Shown one piece after another: positions 1 to 8,938 of a stretch of 56,280 nt of DNA. The first letter of the stretch is position 1. Each line of letters opens with the position of its first letter. The position numbers were made by a program, and so were the translations under genes. Origin of the DNA: a virus. Location of the stretch: positions 1,392-57,671 of the IMG/VR virus record IMGVR_UViG_3300030090_004227. One strand, 5' to 3'. A model generated the notes under the pieces. It made no database searches. It was not told where the DNA came from and worked only from the letters and a program-made list of their open reading frames with translations.

Positions 1-3000
1 ATGGGACTTGACTTTACAGCAGGTGCTGTTGCAGTAGGAATGGGAAACTCTACTATTAAAGTAATGGACAAAGACAAGGTTGATCTATACGTTGGAAATC
101 CTGAGTACGGAGGAAAGAAAATCCCAATGGTTGATTATGTTGCAGGATTAGATAAGAAATATTTATTTGATGGAGCAATATTTACAGATGAAGAGTATCT
201 GCACAGGACTATGGATGCTATTGGTCGTGTAGAAAGTAAGGGTACAACAGGAGGAACACCATTATTTGAGCTTAAAACTGTTATTAGGTATCGTAGTAAT
301 GATTCTAAACTAGACTTTGGAGAGCCTCTAGTAGATGGATCGCCAGCGATTAGTCAGTATTATCCTTCAGATTTAGCCCTAGCAAAAGGTGACGTTACTC
401 CTATTGAAGGACAGGAAACATTACCTTTGGAATTTGATAATTGGGATGGAGTTCATTATGTGAATGGGAAAGGAAATGAATTTGTTCCTGAACCTGACTT
501 GTATTTTGTAGAAAAAGGAAATCCTCAGAATATTATTGCTTATACAAAAAAAGATGGAAAATTTATTAAAATATTTGATGCGCAAGGAAGTAGAATTAAT
601 CAGTTAATGACTAATGAAGAAGCTAAAGAACCTGATGGAGGTGCAGGGTCTTTTAAATTGAATGGTAGAGTAGCCACAGATGTGCTAACACTTCCTGAAG
701 ATGCTAGACGTATTGTACAGATCACAGCTTCTCATTCTAAACCATCTTCTTCTAGTTCTATTGCTTCAGGTTGGGCTGACTTAATGAATGAGCCAGACTT
801 TGCAGAAGCGAAGGCAGCATTAACAGAACATTTAAGAATTGTCTCTGAAGCATATTTAGATATGTTGTATCAAATGAGAGATGATGCAAAAACTTTTCAA
901 CAATATGTAAGAGTAATTCTTGGATCAAACACATCAATACCCAAAGAGATAGATAAGTTGTTACGACCTGATGGTAAGAATGTTATTACTAATGGATTTT
1001 TACATCCCCATATTATTAAAACTTTAGCACCTCAAATTCTAAACAGAATGATAAAAGATGGTGTTTATAAAGGAAGAAGATATGGTGCAAGTACTTATGT
1101 TGCTTTGAAACCTGATGTCAAGGGAGAAGTACAGAGTCCTAATGATGTAGTGTTAAGTGTAGACAATAATACTACCTTTCAATATTTAAAAAAGAAGAGT
1201 GGAAAAAATACTGTAAGTGAAATTAATGATTGGCTTCAAGACAATGATACCTATATATTATCTTCAAGGTTTCCAATTCCTGATGTACAAGCCGTAAGAA
1301 TGTATCGTGTTCAATCCATTAAGCAAGGTAAGCATGGTGACGTTGCGTGGTTTCATCCTGAGACTATATTTGGTAGGAAACAGGGTGACTTTGATGGTGA
1401 TCACGTTACCTTAGAGTTCCTGTACAAGGGAGAAAACTATTCAGACTCTAGCCTTGTAGATAAAATACTTGAAATGCAAGAGACTAATGCTTATAAAAAC
1501 AATAGGCAAGTAGCACGTCTTGAATATTTTAAACATATGAAGTTTGATGATTATACAAGAGTTCAAAATGTTATGAGATTAATGTCAGGGTTTATGTCTC
1601 GTCAAAATATGCAAGGTATGATTACCAACACAAAAACTATTCGTAGTATGTTAGCCTCAAAAGACTTTAAAGCTGATATAGGTGGAGAGATAGAAATTGT
1701 TAAAGAGAATGATATAGTTATGATGGGATACGCACCTTTAAATGACAATGTTACGCAAGAAAGCTTAGATCAGATTTCAGGTAAAGATGCTAATGGAGTA
1801 GTTGTTGACAAGGATAACAAAAGATGGACAAAGAATAGTAAGGGTGATAAGTTTTTACGTACTACTTCTGCTCACGAATTTTCAATTCTATTACAGGCTG
1901 GAGTGGATCATGGAAAAGAAATGTTACTTGTTAATTGGAGGATTAAAGACAATCAAGATTTAATTCGTAGAATGTTTAAACGCACAGATGGCAAACCTTT
2001 GAATGCTAGACAAACACAATCTTTAGCTTATCTTGTTCAATTCTTTAAGTATAGTCCTGATCGTAGAGGGGAAGGGCCCCAAAGATTTTCTTTAGATATG
2101 CCTCAAGTGTTTGAAAGAAGTAGGGAAATAGCTGAACATATTACAGGTAGTGCAGAAGCACAAGGTACAGATGTAATTGAATATGTAGAACAACGTAGAC
2201 AGAAGACTGCGAGTTACGCAAGGACTGAAGAACAAATGGCAAAGATTTTAAATAAGTCCCTTCCTGTGTCATCTATATCATTGAATGGTACTTCATCACC
2301 AATAGAAACAATATTATCTCAGCCTCATCTTAGTATGGCAAGATACAATGAAAATAATGTTGATAAGCAAATAGTTGGAGACCCTTTTCATTTTTCTCCT
2401 AATCAAATTGTGCATGCTCACGTAGCCGCTCTACGAACTTTACCTGTAGAAGTAACTAGACCTTATGGTACTGACGCTAGTCTTTTATCTACAACAGATC
2501 AACAAGCGTTTACTGAAGCACAACATTTTGCTGAGTCTTTTGCTGTTGAGTTTGGTAACTTATTTGCACGAGCAAAGATGTTTAACAAGGAACAGAAAAA
2601 TGTATTCACTACACAAACATTTGATTACGATCAACAGTTAAATGATTTAATTGAGAAATGGTTGTATGTTGGTGAACCTAAATTTAATGTTAAACCATTT
2701 GAAGCTTTAAGTGAGAAGCAAAAAGCAGCTGCTACAATATTATTTCTTGAAGGAACAGCAAGAGAAAAGCGTACTCAGAATGTTGCAGCTAAAAAACAAT
2801 TAGCCAATGCTAGTGCTTCGATTGATAAAAGAACAGAAAAAATAACTAATTTAGTTAAAGAAATAGCAGTACTTGAAAAGGGTTTACCTGTCCAAGCAGC
2901 TGAAGGAGAGTATAGTGTAGAGTCTAATACAGTTACTCGTCAAAATTTTATACAACGTAGAGACTTAAAGGCTAATCCTGATGTACAATATTTGTTTGGT

Positions 3001-3684
3001 GATAATCTTATTCAAAAAGGTTTAGGTGGTCAAGCAAAAGAAATGCGTGGAGAGCCTAATGCTGTTGGTATTCCTACTAAGAAGCTACCGATGACAGAGA
3101 AACAAGCTAAGGCTAGAGGTATTCCTATAGATCAAGTGTTCTTTACCGACAAAGAACTTAGTGAAAATAAAACAATTATAGATAAAGCATTTGATAAAAT
3201 AGACACTTCTAAACCTGTTGTAATTCCTGAAGCTGGACTTGGAACTAAACGAGCAGAACTAGAAAATAGAGCCCCAAAGACATTTGCATACCTTAATTCT
3301 AAGATTGCTGAGTTAGAATCTCTCAATCAAACTAAACTCTTTTCTGCAGATTCTAAAGCAGCTGAAGCTATTCAAAAGAAAATTGATGCAAAGAACAAAG
3401 CAATTAAAGCACTAGAAGATAATAATATAAGATCGCAACAGAAAATAGAAGCACTTGGCACTTTAGGTACTTTTTATAGATCAAGAACAAGAGATGTACA
3501 AAAACTTCCTCCTATAGAACTGATGCATAAACCTACATACACTCAGTTTATACAAGAGTTTGGTAGGCAACTTCCAAAAGCTTCTAAGTCCCCGATAAAA
3601 CTTTCTAAAAAAGTAAGATTGTACGAAAAGCAACCAAGGGTAATTCAAGAAAAACTTGACAAGGAGAATAATTGTGGCGTATGA
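1..3684 (+). CDS. C-terminal part of giant virion protein with RNA-polymerase-like (beta-prime DFDGD) barrel
   Basis: These 1227 residues continue in frame from the open frame 52939-56280 if the contig ends are joined, so the ATG at base 1 is probably internal. Residues 421-471 resemble the active-site double-psi barrel of cellular RNA polymerase beta-prime: R423-F-P425 matches the NRAP motif, and D463-F-D465-G-D467 matches the NADFDGD magnesium-binding loop 40 residues later (E. coli R425 and D460/D462/D464). Residues about 980-1100 form a second domain with FGDN, GGQA, RGEPNA and GIPTK blocks, seen in small macro-like phage proteins. Coiled coils flank it (about 925-965 and 1105-1150). The position after the ejection genes suggests a virion-packaged, injected transcriptase like that of crAss-like phages. 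I could not place the partner beta-type barrel by eye. The polymerase assignment is inference from one strong motif block. Confidence 0.7.
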   Translation: MGLDFTAGAVAVGMGNSTIKVMDKDKVDLYVGNPEYGGKKIPMVDYVAGLDKKYLFDGAIFTDEEYLHRTMDAIGRVESKGTTGGTPLFELKTVIRYRSNDSKLDFGEPLVDGSPAISQYYPSDLALAKGDVTPIEGQETLPLEFDNWDGVHYVNGKGNEFVPEPDLYFVEKGNPQNIIAYTKKDGKFIKIFDAQGSRINQLMTNEEAKEPDGGAGSFKLNGRVATDVLTLPEDARRIVQITASHSKPSSSSSIASGWADLMNEPDFAEAKAALTEHLRIVSEAYLDMLYQMRDDAKTFQQYVRVILGSNTSIPKEIDKLLRPDGKNVITNGFLHPHIIKTLAPQILNRMIKDGVYKGRRYGASTYVALKPDVKGEVQSPNDVVLSVDNNTTFQYLKKKSGKNTVSEINDWLQDNDTYILSSRFPIPDVQAVRMYRVQSIKQGKHGDVAWFHPETIFGRKQGDFDGDHVTLEFLYKGENYSDSSLVDKILEMQETNAYKNNRQVARLEYFKHMKFDDYTRVQNVMRLMSGFMSRQNMQGMITNTKTIRSMLASKDFKADIGGEIEIVKENDIVMMGYAPLNDNVTQESLDQISGKDANGVVVDKDNKRWTKNSKGDKFLRTTSAHEFSILLQAGVDHGKEMLLVNWRIKDNQDLIRRMFKRTDGKPLNARQTQSLAYLVQFFKYSPDRRGEGPQRFSLDMPQVFERSREIAEHITGSAEAQGTDVIEYVEQRRQKTASYARTEEQMAKILNKSLPVSSISLNGTSSPIETILSQPHLSMARYNENNVDKQIVGDPFHFSPNQIVHAHVAALRTLPVEVTRPYGTDASLLSTTDQQAFTEAQHFAESFAVEFGNLFARAKMFNKEQKNVFTTQTFDYDQQLNDLIEKWLYVGEPKFNVKPFEALSEKQKAAATILFLEGTAREKRTQNVAAKKQLANASASIDKRTEKITNLVKEIAVLEKGLPVQAAEGEYSVESNTVTRQNFIQRRDLKANPDVQYLFGDNLIQKGLGGQAKEMRGEPNAVGIPTKKLPMTEKQAKARGIPIDQVFFTDKELSENKTIIDKAFDKIDTSKPVVIPEAGLGTKRAELENRAPKTFAYLNSKIAELESLNQTKLFSADSKAAEAIQKKIDAKNKAIKALEDNNIRSQQKIEALGTLGTFYRSRTRDVQKLPPIELMHKPTYTQFIQEFGRQLPKASKSPIKLSKKVRLYEKQPRVIQEKLDKENNCGV

Positions 3685-6600
3685 TTTTTGTAGACAGCTT
3701 GTTGGTGAGGGATTAAACCCTTTTACTAATGAAGAAATAGAACTAAGAAAAGCTGAAGCTATTGATGGTGTGGGAAGTTTAATTGGTATTCCTCACGATG
3801 GTAGTGTTCCTTTAAAAGAAAAATTAAAGGGAGTATTAAAACCTAACGAGAGAAGAAAGCTTACAAAGCAAGTTAAAAAAGAAGAGACTAGGTATAAGGC
3901 ACATGAGGATTTATACAATTATTTAATTAATGATACGATAGAACAATTTCATGCTTCTGCATTTTTAATTGAACCACAAGTAAGAAAAAATTGGATCGAA
4001 GGAGTTCTTGGATTACAATATCCTGTAGTTGGGGACATGAACAATTGGAATGAACGTGATATAATTGGTGCAAAAAAATTATTTGAAAAATATAAAAAGA
4101 TAGCAGAGTCGAGAGAAGATGAAGGAATGTCATCTGCTCAGAATACTGCAATTAATCCTCTTAGAGTAGCGGCTAGTTTAGACCCGTCTGGTTATGCACT
4201 GAAAGCAGTAGAAGAATCTGTAACTGTATTTGATACAATTAAAAATAAGACACATAAGCTTAGATCAAAAATAGATAGTCAGAACAATCAGATTGCAAGA
4301 GTAGTTCAAGATGATAGACTAACAGAAGCACACGAGCTATTAAGAGACTTACTAGATGGTAGAGCAAGGTCTATGTATCCTATGCAAATACCTAACAACC
4401 CAAAGAATTTTAACGTATGGAGAAATAGTGCTATAGGCAAATACTTTTATTATGCTTTAAAACATGCTCACTTGCAACAAAACATTGAAACGCAAGATGG
4501 AGATGCAAGATATATTATGATTAAAAAAAGTAATATATCTAATATGACACAAAGCCCTGAAGAGGCTGATGCATTAATAGATGTATTTGAAAGACAAATT
4601 GAAAAAGTACATGGAATAAATGTTAAAGCAGATGAAGAATTTTATATTGCATATAGAGTTCCTTCCAATATTGATGCTTTTATTAAAGGGACAAAGTCTC
4701 CTAAAACAATTGCTGAAGTAACGAATGAAAAAGGATTGATTGATGTACTTGAAAAGAATGAATTAGAACAAGGTGTTTACGAAGCTACTGCATTTGATAC
4801 ATATGGCTCTGATATGCCTAATAGAGGCATTCAGTATGGTAAAGCTAGAAAAAGAAAAGGCTACCAAAATTATGAAAGGAAAGATAAGCAACCTCCTGCG
4901 ACTTGGATGGATACTCTATGGCGTGTACGTGCAGAGCAACAAGAAATGTATTCAGATATGTTTGATGAGTTTAAAATGGAAATTACTTCTTACAATCACG
5001 AAGTCAATGCATTTAGGGCTCCTGTAAAGAAGGTACTTGAAATGTGGGGTATGGGAGATGTCCTTACTCAAGAGCAAAAGCAGGAAGGGCAGTCTGATCC
5101 TGTAAGAGAAGAGTTTCTACAGCGCATAGAACATATGGGAGATTTCAGTTCTAACTTAGTATATGATTCAGAGAATGATGTTTTATTAAGCCCTAATACT
5201 TTTGTTAGACAGATTCGAGAAGGCTATGATTATAACCAATGGCACATAGGAGACTATTGGGATATGTTACAAGATGCTATTCTTGATATAGATGAAAAAA
5301 TATCAACAGAAAATCGTGACATTGAAAGATACTCTCAAGTGATACAAAATCAAGAATCAAATGAAGCTGATATAGAAGAAGCTAGTAATGTGATTTCGAG
5401 AGCATCTGAGAGAATTCATGAAATGACTGAGATGTCAGAGATTATAAATGATATGTTGCATACAAGTAGTGGTGATGTTTCAGGTGATGCTCAAAAAGAT
5501 ATGGTAATGAACGGCAAGATGTTAATGTTTAAAAGTAGGGGATTACTTACCGATCCAATGCGTAGACGTAGAGATCCTGAGTTAATGAAAGACTATATTG
5601 ATAGTGGGTACAGGACAATAGAGATGAATAAGATTAAGCTTTCTCTTATGAAATCTATGTTATTTATGCCTAACAAACAGCTTGCAGAGTATGTTGTGGA
5701 TCAAGTCCTTGCCTCTACAGGTTCTCATCAAGTACAAGCAGGATTGTTTAAGCTTGGATATAGTAATGAAGCAGTATCTAAGATTGTGTCTGCGATGATG
5801 CCTTGGAAAAATGATAAAATAGAATCTCACGATATTGCAAGAGCAGGTGCTATGCATAATGGTTTTGTTGTTTATGCAAACTTAGGTGCAGGGACAGCAT
5901 TAACAAATAATATGCAAAGAGCTACCCCTATTCTTGATTATGGATGGCCTTTATTTGCTAGATCATATCAAGCATTACACAATGGAGACACAAGATATAC
6001 ATCAGAAGAATGGATGGATATTGTCAGAGAGACAGGTGTTCTTGATCCTGTACAAGCATTTACAGATGCATTATTAGCAGGTGCTAGTGGTGCTAATGGT
6101 ATGGATTGGCTAATGCCTTTAGTTGATATGGCAAAAGTAAAATTAGGATCAAAAGGATTTGCTCAAAAGTGGACAATAGATTCTCTTTTAGCAAATTCAA
6201 CAGGTAGGAATGAAGCCGACATACGAGCTTTAAAAGAAAGAATACATCAGATAGCAACCTCTAACTCAACAAATAAAAAATTATTAATTAAACAGATCAG
6301 ACAATTAAACTTAGGTTTATCTGAAAGATATATGGGCAAGCTAGTTGCTTGGAAACTTGGATGGTTTCCTTCTAAAAAACTAGCAGGTGCATTTACGATG
6401 ACAGAATCTGAGCAAATGATGAGAGCTGAAGTAGCATTAATGGGAATGTTTCAAGCCGAACAATTAGGAGAGCTTGGGGATGTAGAGTCTCAATTTGATA
6501 AGAATCCTGAAGCAAAACCTTGGCTTTCTGAGGCAGGTATTAAAATGGCAAGACTGATGGTATACAATACTATGTTTGGTATGAGTCAGCAATTCCTTCC

Positions 6601-7297
6601 TAAAATGTTTAGAGGAGCTGTGGGTAAGTTTTTTATGCAGTTTAAATCATATCAATACCATCAAATGGAACATGATATGAAATATGTAACAAACTTTTGG
6701 AGAAGTAATAAAGGTCAAAACCTATTCACAGGAGTTACAGAAGCACCTGTAAGATTAGTTGCAGAAATGGCTAGAATGATTGGAAGAGTACCTGGTCGTC
6801 TAGGAAGTATGGCATCTCCTGTAAAGAATTATTCTAAGATGAAAGATATGGATGATAGTATAGACGATAGATCAGCAAATCGTTTATTAAAATTTTTACT
6901 TGTCAGAGGTGGAGCTAGTATGTTATCTGCTGTAATGTTTTATCACAGTGCGTTTACAGGAGTATTAAGATTGGCGTTAAGAGGCGTAGGTAGGAATCCT
7001 TTAGCTAGAAGAGGATTGTTTGGTTTAGAAACTCCTGTCGTAACGTATCCACTTCATATATTATGGGCATTGTACGCAGCTGGTAGTGTTGCAGGAAGAG
7101 ATGATGACGATGATAACTTACAAGACTTTCTAAGAGATTGGCTTCCACCTGCAATTACTAGTCTCCAATATTTATTCCAAGGAGAATATAGACAATTCTT
7201 GAGAGCCTATACACCTGAACCATTAAGATCAACAGGGGAATTTATAGAAGAGACAGATATGATGGATGATATGGGTAAATATCTGAAAAGATTCTAA
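3674..7297 (+). CDS. Giant virion/ejection-type protein (1207 aa)
   Basis: This gene overlaps the end of the polymerase-like gene by 11 bases. I chose GTG 3674 because AAGGAG lies 7 bases upstream; a TTG at 3656 without a ribosome site is the alternative. The protein is mostly helical and charged. The middle (from about residue 720) is rich in Gly/Ala and Met. A block near residues 990-1020 (VGKFFMQFKSY) resembles domains of phage polyvalent ejection proteins. The C-terminal third has hydrophobic segments that may be membrane helices, followed by an acidic run near residue 1142 (RDDDDD). As the last gene of the plus-strand unit, beside an injected-type giant, it probably forms part of the internal head/ejection apparatus. 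I recognise no enzymatic motif. Confidence 0.75.
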   Translation: MAYDFCRQLVGEGLNPFTNEEIELRKAEAIDGVGSLIGIPHDGSVPLKEKLKGVLKPNERRKLTKQVKKEETRYKAHEDLYNYLINDTIEQFHASAFLIEPQVRKNWIEGVLGLQYPVVGDMNNWNERDIIGAKKLFEKYKKIAESREDEGMSSAQNTAINPLRVAASLDPSGYALKAVEESVTVFDTIKNKTHKLRSKIDSQNNQIARVVQDDRLTEAHELLRDLLDGRARSMYPMQIPNNPKNFNVWRNSAIGKYFYYALKHAHLQQNIETQDGDARYIMIKKSNISNMTQSPEEADALIDVFERQIEKVHGINVKADEEFYIAYRVPSNIDAFIKGTKSPKTIAEVTNEKGLIDVLEKNELEQGVYEATAFDTYGSDMPNRGIQYGKARKRKGYQNYERKDKQPPATWMDTLWRVRAEQQEMYSDMFDEFKMEITSYNHEVNAFRAPVKKVLEMWGMGDVLTQEQKQEGQSDPVREEFLQRIEHMGDFSSNLVYDSENDVLLSPNTFVRQIREGYDYNQWHIGDYWDMLQDAILDIDEKISTENRDIERYSQVIQNQESNEADIEEASNVISRASERIHEMTEMSEIINDMLHTSSGDVSGDAQKDMVMNGKMLMFKSRGLLTDPMRRRRDPELMKDYIDSGYRTIEMNKIKLSLMKSMLFMPNKQLAEYVVDQVLASTGSHQVQAGLFKLGYSNEAVSKIVSAMMPWKNDKIESHDIARAGAMHNGFVVYANLGAGTALTNNMQRATPILDYGWPLFARSYQALHNGDTRYTSEEWMDIVRETGVLDPVQAFTDALLAGASGANGMDWLMPLVDMAKVKLGSKGFAQKWTIDSLLANSTGRNEADIRALKERIHQIATSNSTNKKLLIKQIRQLNLGLSERYMGKLVAWKLGWFPSKKLAGAFTMTESEQMMRAEVALMGMFQAEQLGELGDVESQFDKNPEAKPWLSEAGIKMARLMVYNTMFGMSQQFLPKMFRGAVGKFFMQFKSYQYHQMEHDMKYVTNFWRSNKGQNLFTGVTEAPVRLVAEMARMIGRVPGRLGSMASPVKNYSKMKDMDDSIDDRSANRLLKFLLVRGGASMLSAVMFYHSAFTGVLRLALRGVGRNPLARRGLFGLETPVVTYPLHILWALYAAGSVAGRDDDDDNLQDFLRDWLPPAITSLQYLFQGEYRQFLRAYTPEPLRSTGEFIEETDMMDDMGKYLKRF

Positions 7298-7563
7298 CGG
7301 CTAGGTCTGTACATAATTATATCTTCTATCAAATATTCCTCACCATTAGTAGCAAAAAAAGTTTTCGGTAAATTTTCATACTGACCTGGAGCTGGCTTAC
7401 CCTTGTCTGTCATGGTAGGCATTCCTTCTCTAGTACCAATTCTCTCAGGTGGTAATCCTTCTAAGTCACAATAGTCCCATTGTAATAAACCTTCAATACC
7501 TTTAACTTGTACAGTAGGTTTGTCTTTATTAAAAACGTATAAATTTATTAGTGGAAATTTCAT
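7294..7563 (-). CDS. Hypothetical protein, 89 aa
   Basis: This is the last gene of the leftward unit. Its 3' end overlaps the stop of the giant plus-strand gene by 4 bases, so the two units meet tail to tail here. I chose the ATG at 7563; two weaker codons (TTG, CTG) precede it. No good ribosome site is visible, but a T-run and a strong inverted repeat lie just upstream. The product is soluble and mixed, with a Pro/Gly-rich middle (LPPERIGTREG). I do not recognise a family. Confidence 0.5.
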   Translation of the reverse strand: MKFPLINLYVFNKDKPTVQVKGIEGLLQWDYCDLEGLPPERIGTREGMPTMTDKGKPAPGQYENLPKTFFATNGEEYLIEDIIMYRPSR

Positions 7564-7582
7564 CAGCAAAAAAGGGGTGCGA

Positions 7583-7671
7583 AGTGCAGGTCAAATGTAA
7601 GGTAAAACCTGCACTCCACTATAAGACTAGTAACGTATGACAGATTACTAATCTTAGTCCCTTTATTTTTT
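7583..7671 (+). terminator. Two-hairpin terminator region at the convergence of the two operons
   Basis: The first inverted repeat is AGTGCAGGT (7583-7591) with ACCTGCACT (7607-7615), nine perfect pairs. The second is TAAGACTAGTAA (7622-7633) with TTACTAATCTTA (7645-7656), twelve pairs with one mismatch. It is followed by a T-rich tract at 7662-7671 in the plus direction. The site lies about 290 bases after the last plus-strand gene. The first hairpin could also act on minus transcripts, as a T-run follows it in that direction. Confidence 0.6.
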
Positions 7672-7758
7672 AAAGATAATATTATATATCCTTTCTAATA
7701 TGCGTTGTATTTGTCGTACACATTGAGCAATTATTTCTAGTTTTTGTTCCGTAGTCAT
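7663..7758 (-). CDS. Very small hypothetical protein, 31 aa
   Basis: The start overlaps the stop of the upstream 80-aa gene as ATGA, with AGGAG 9 bases before it, the typical coupled arrangement in this operon. The product is amphipathic and helical (QCVRQIQRILERIYNIIFKK) with a basic C-terminus. It could be a short membrane-associated or regulatory peptide. No family is recognised. The plus-strand terminator T-tract overlaps its 3' end. Confidence 0.45.
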   Translation of the reverse strand: MTTEQKLEIIAQCVRQIQRILERIYNIIFKK

Positions 7759-7997
7759 CTTTCTTTCACTCCTATTCCAAATCTCCAATAAATTAATCCT
7801 ACTTCAATAGTGATGCTGATAGATAACAATCCTTGTAAATTTAATTCTATTAATACTGGCCAAAGTTTTATTCCGTATACTTTTGTGTCATATCCATGCG
7901 ACTGAGATACTATGTAAGATGTTACATTAGAATATTTATTTCCTATTGTTCTTTCATTTAATATTTCTACTTCTATCCTCTCTTTGTTGTCTGCCAT
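7755..7997 (-). CDS. Hypothetical protein, 80 aa
   Basis: This lies in the leftward early operon directly after the DUF3310 gene, with an AAGGAGG-type ribosome site before the ATG. The N-terminus is hydrophilic (ADNKERIEVEIL). Two hydrophobic stretches (about residues 44-72, with LWPVLIELNLQGLLSISI and VGLIYW) could be membrane segments. I do not recognise a family. Confidence 0.5.
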   Translation of the reverse strand: MADNKERIEVEILNERTIGNKYSNVTSYIVSQSHGYDTKVYGIKLWPVLIELNLQGLLSISITIEVGLIYWRFGIGVKER

Positions 7998-8231
7998 CTA
8001 TGCATCCTCCTTTCTTGGGTATGGATTTTGTTCGTGTTCTATTAAAAGCTCTAAGTATTTCTTAGCTTTCTTCAAGTCTTCTATTCCATTTTTACTCCTC
8101 CATCGGCAAATATATTTTACAATATTTCCTTCGTTAAAATTTAATTCCCAAGACATAATAAACTTTGTCACTTCTATACCATCTGTATAGTAGTCAGGGT
8201 TAATCGGGTCTTGTATTTCATGTGATCTCAT
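7998..8231 (-). CDS. DUF3310 family protein
   Basis: The 77-residue protein has the DUF3310 pattern: NPDYYTDGIEVTKFI, then NIVKYICRWRSKNGIEDLKKAKKYLE. This family is common in phage replication regions and is often annotated as a nucleotide-kinase-like protein; its activity is not settled. I chose ATG 8231 because GGGAGG lies 7 bases upstream. The start overlaps the stop of the RuvC-like gene as ATGA, so translation is probably coupled. Its place beside resolvase and helicase genes suggests a role in DNA metabolism. Confidence 0.75.
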   Translation of the reverse strand: MRSHEIQDPINPDYYTDGIEVTKFIMSWELNFNEGNIVKYICRWRSKNGIEDLKKAKKYLELLIEHEQNPYPRKEDA

Positions 8232-8923
8232 TTCATATCCTCCCAAGCATTTTGAGCAATAAACCTTGCAATTGCAATAGCATCTGCATTAATAAGAGTT
8301 ACTTTTATATCAGGAAAGAGATTCTGCATCTCACTCTTGATCTTTCTTTTTCTATCTGCCTTATCCATTCCTTTTTTAATTCCCATTTCTTTTTGCCATG
8401 CTCTAGGAGTGGGATAACAAATTTGATTAATACCTATTCCATGTAATGCTCCTTGCCATTGTCCATAATTAGTACCAAATTTAAAAGCAGCTCGGACTGC
8501 ATTGGCGGGTCTTGCCCATACTTTCTCTAATCCAACAAAAATGTTCTTTTCTTCTCCACCTTTAAGCTTATGTAAAGTCCATATCTCCGTCAGGGAATCT
8601 ACCATCTTTTGAGGATCACTTGGGCACTTCATGCATTTCATGTCATATATCCATTCTGAACACCAAGCAATTGCTCCATTAACACCTGGGTCTATCCCTA
8701 TAAAGGAATAAGAAGGTTTTCCTTTCATTACAAGTCTTCTATGTTGCATTGTTTGATGTACCATACTAACTATTTCAGGATCATCCTCTTCGTATCCACA
8801 ATCTTCTACATTTTCACAAAATATTCCAATTGTTGATTCGTCTGAAGAAGAATTGCCAAATTCTCCATCAGTTAATATTTCTCCTTTGCATCTAGGGCAA
8901 TTATAATATGTTTCAGCTATCAT
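8228..8923 (-). CDS. RuvC-like Holliday junction resolvase with N-terminal zinc ribbon
   Basis: The C-terminal 160 residues form an RNase H-fold RuvC domain: strand 1 GIDPG with D78, then GLEKVWARP with E133, and the acidic helix NADAIAIA with D214. Such phage resolvases cut branched DNA before packaging. The first 60 residues form a separate zinc ribbon (C9-x2-C12, C36, C42), which is not part of the standard RuvC fold. The fusion may add branched-DNA or partner binding. It sits 15 bases after the helicase gene. The domain call is firm; the function of the zinc ribbon is inferred. Confidence 0.85.
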   Translation of the reverse strand: MIAETYYNCPRCKGEILTDGEFGNSSSDESTIGIFCENVEDCGYEEDDPEIVSMVHQTMQHRRLVMKGKPSYSFIGIDPGVNGAIAWCSEWIYDMKCMKCPSDPQKMVDSLTEIWTLHKLKGGEEKNIFVGLEKVWARPANAVRAAFKFGTNYGQWQGALHGIGINQICYPTPRAWQKEMGIKKGMDKADRKRKIKSEMQNLFPDIKVTLINADAIAIARFIAQNAWEDMK

Positions 8924-8938
8924 GTGTTACTCCTTTCT

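Noticed and set aside
3656-3673. Earlier TTG start for the second giant gene
   Set aside because: The GTG at 3674 has AAGGAG at ideal spacing; the TTG start would place that site inside the coding sequence.
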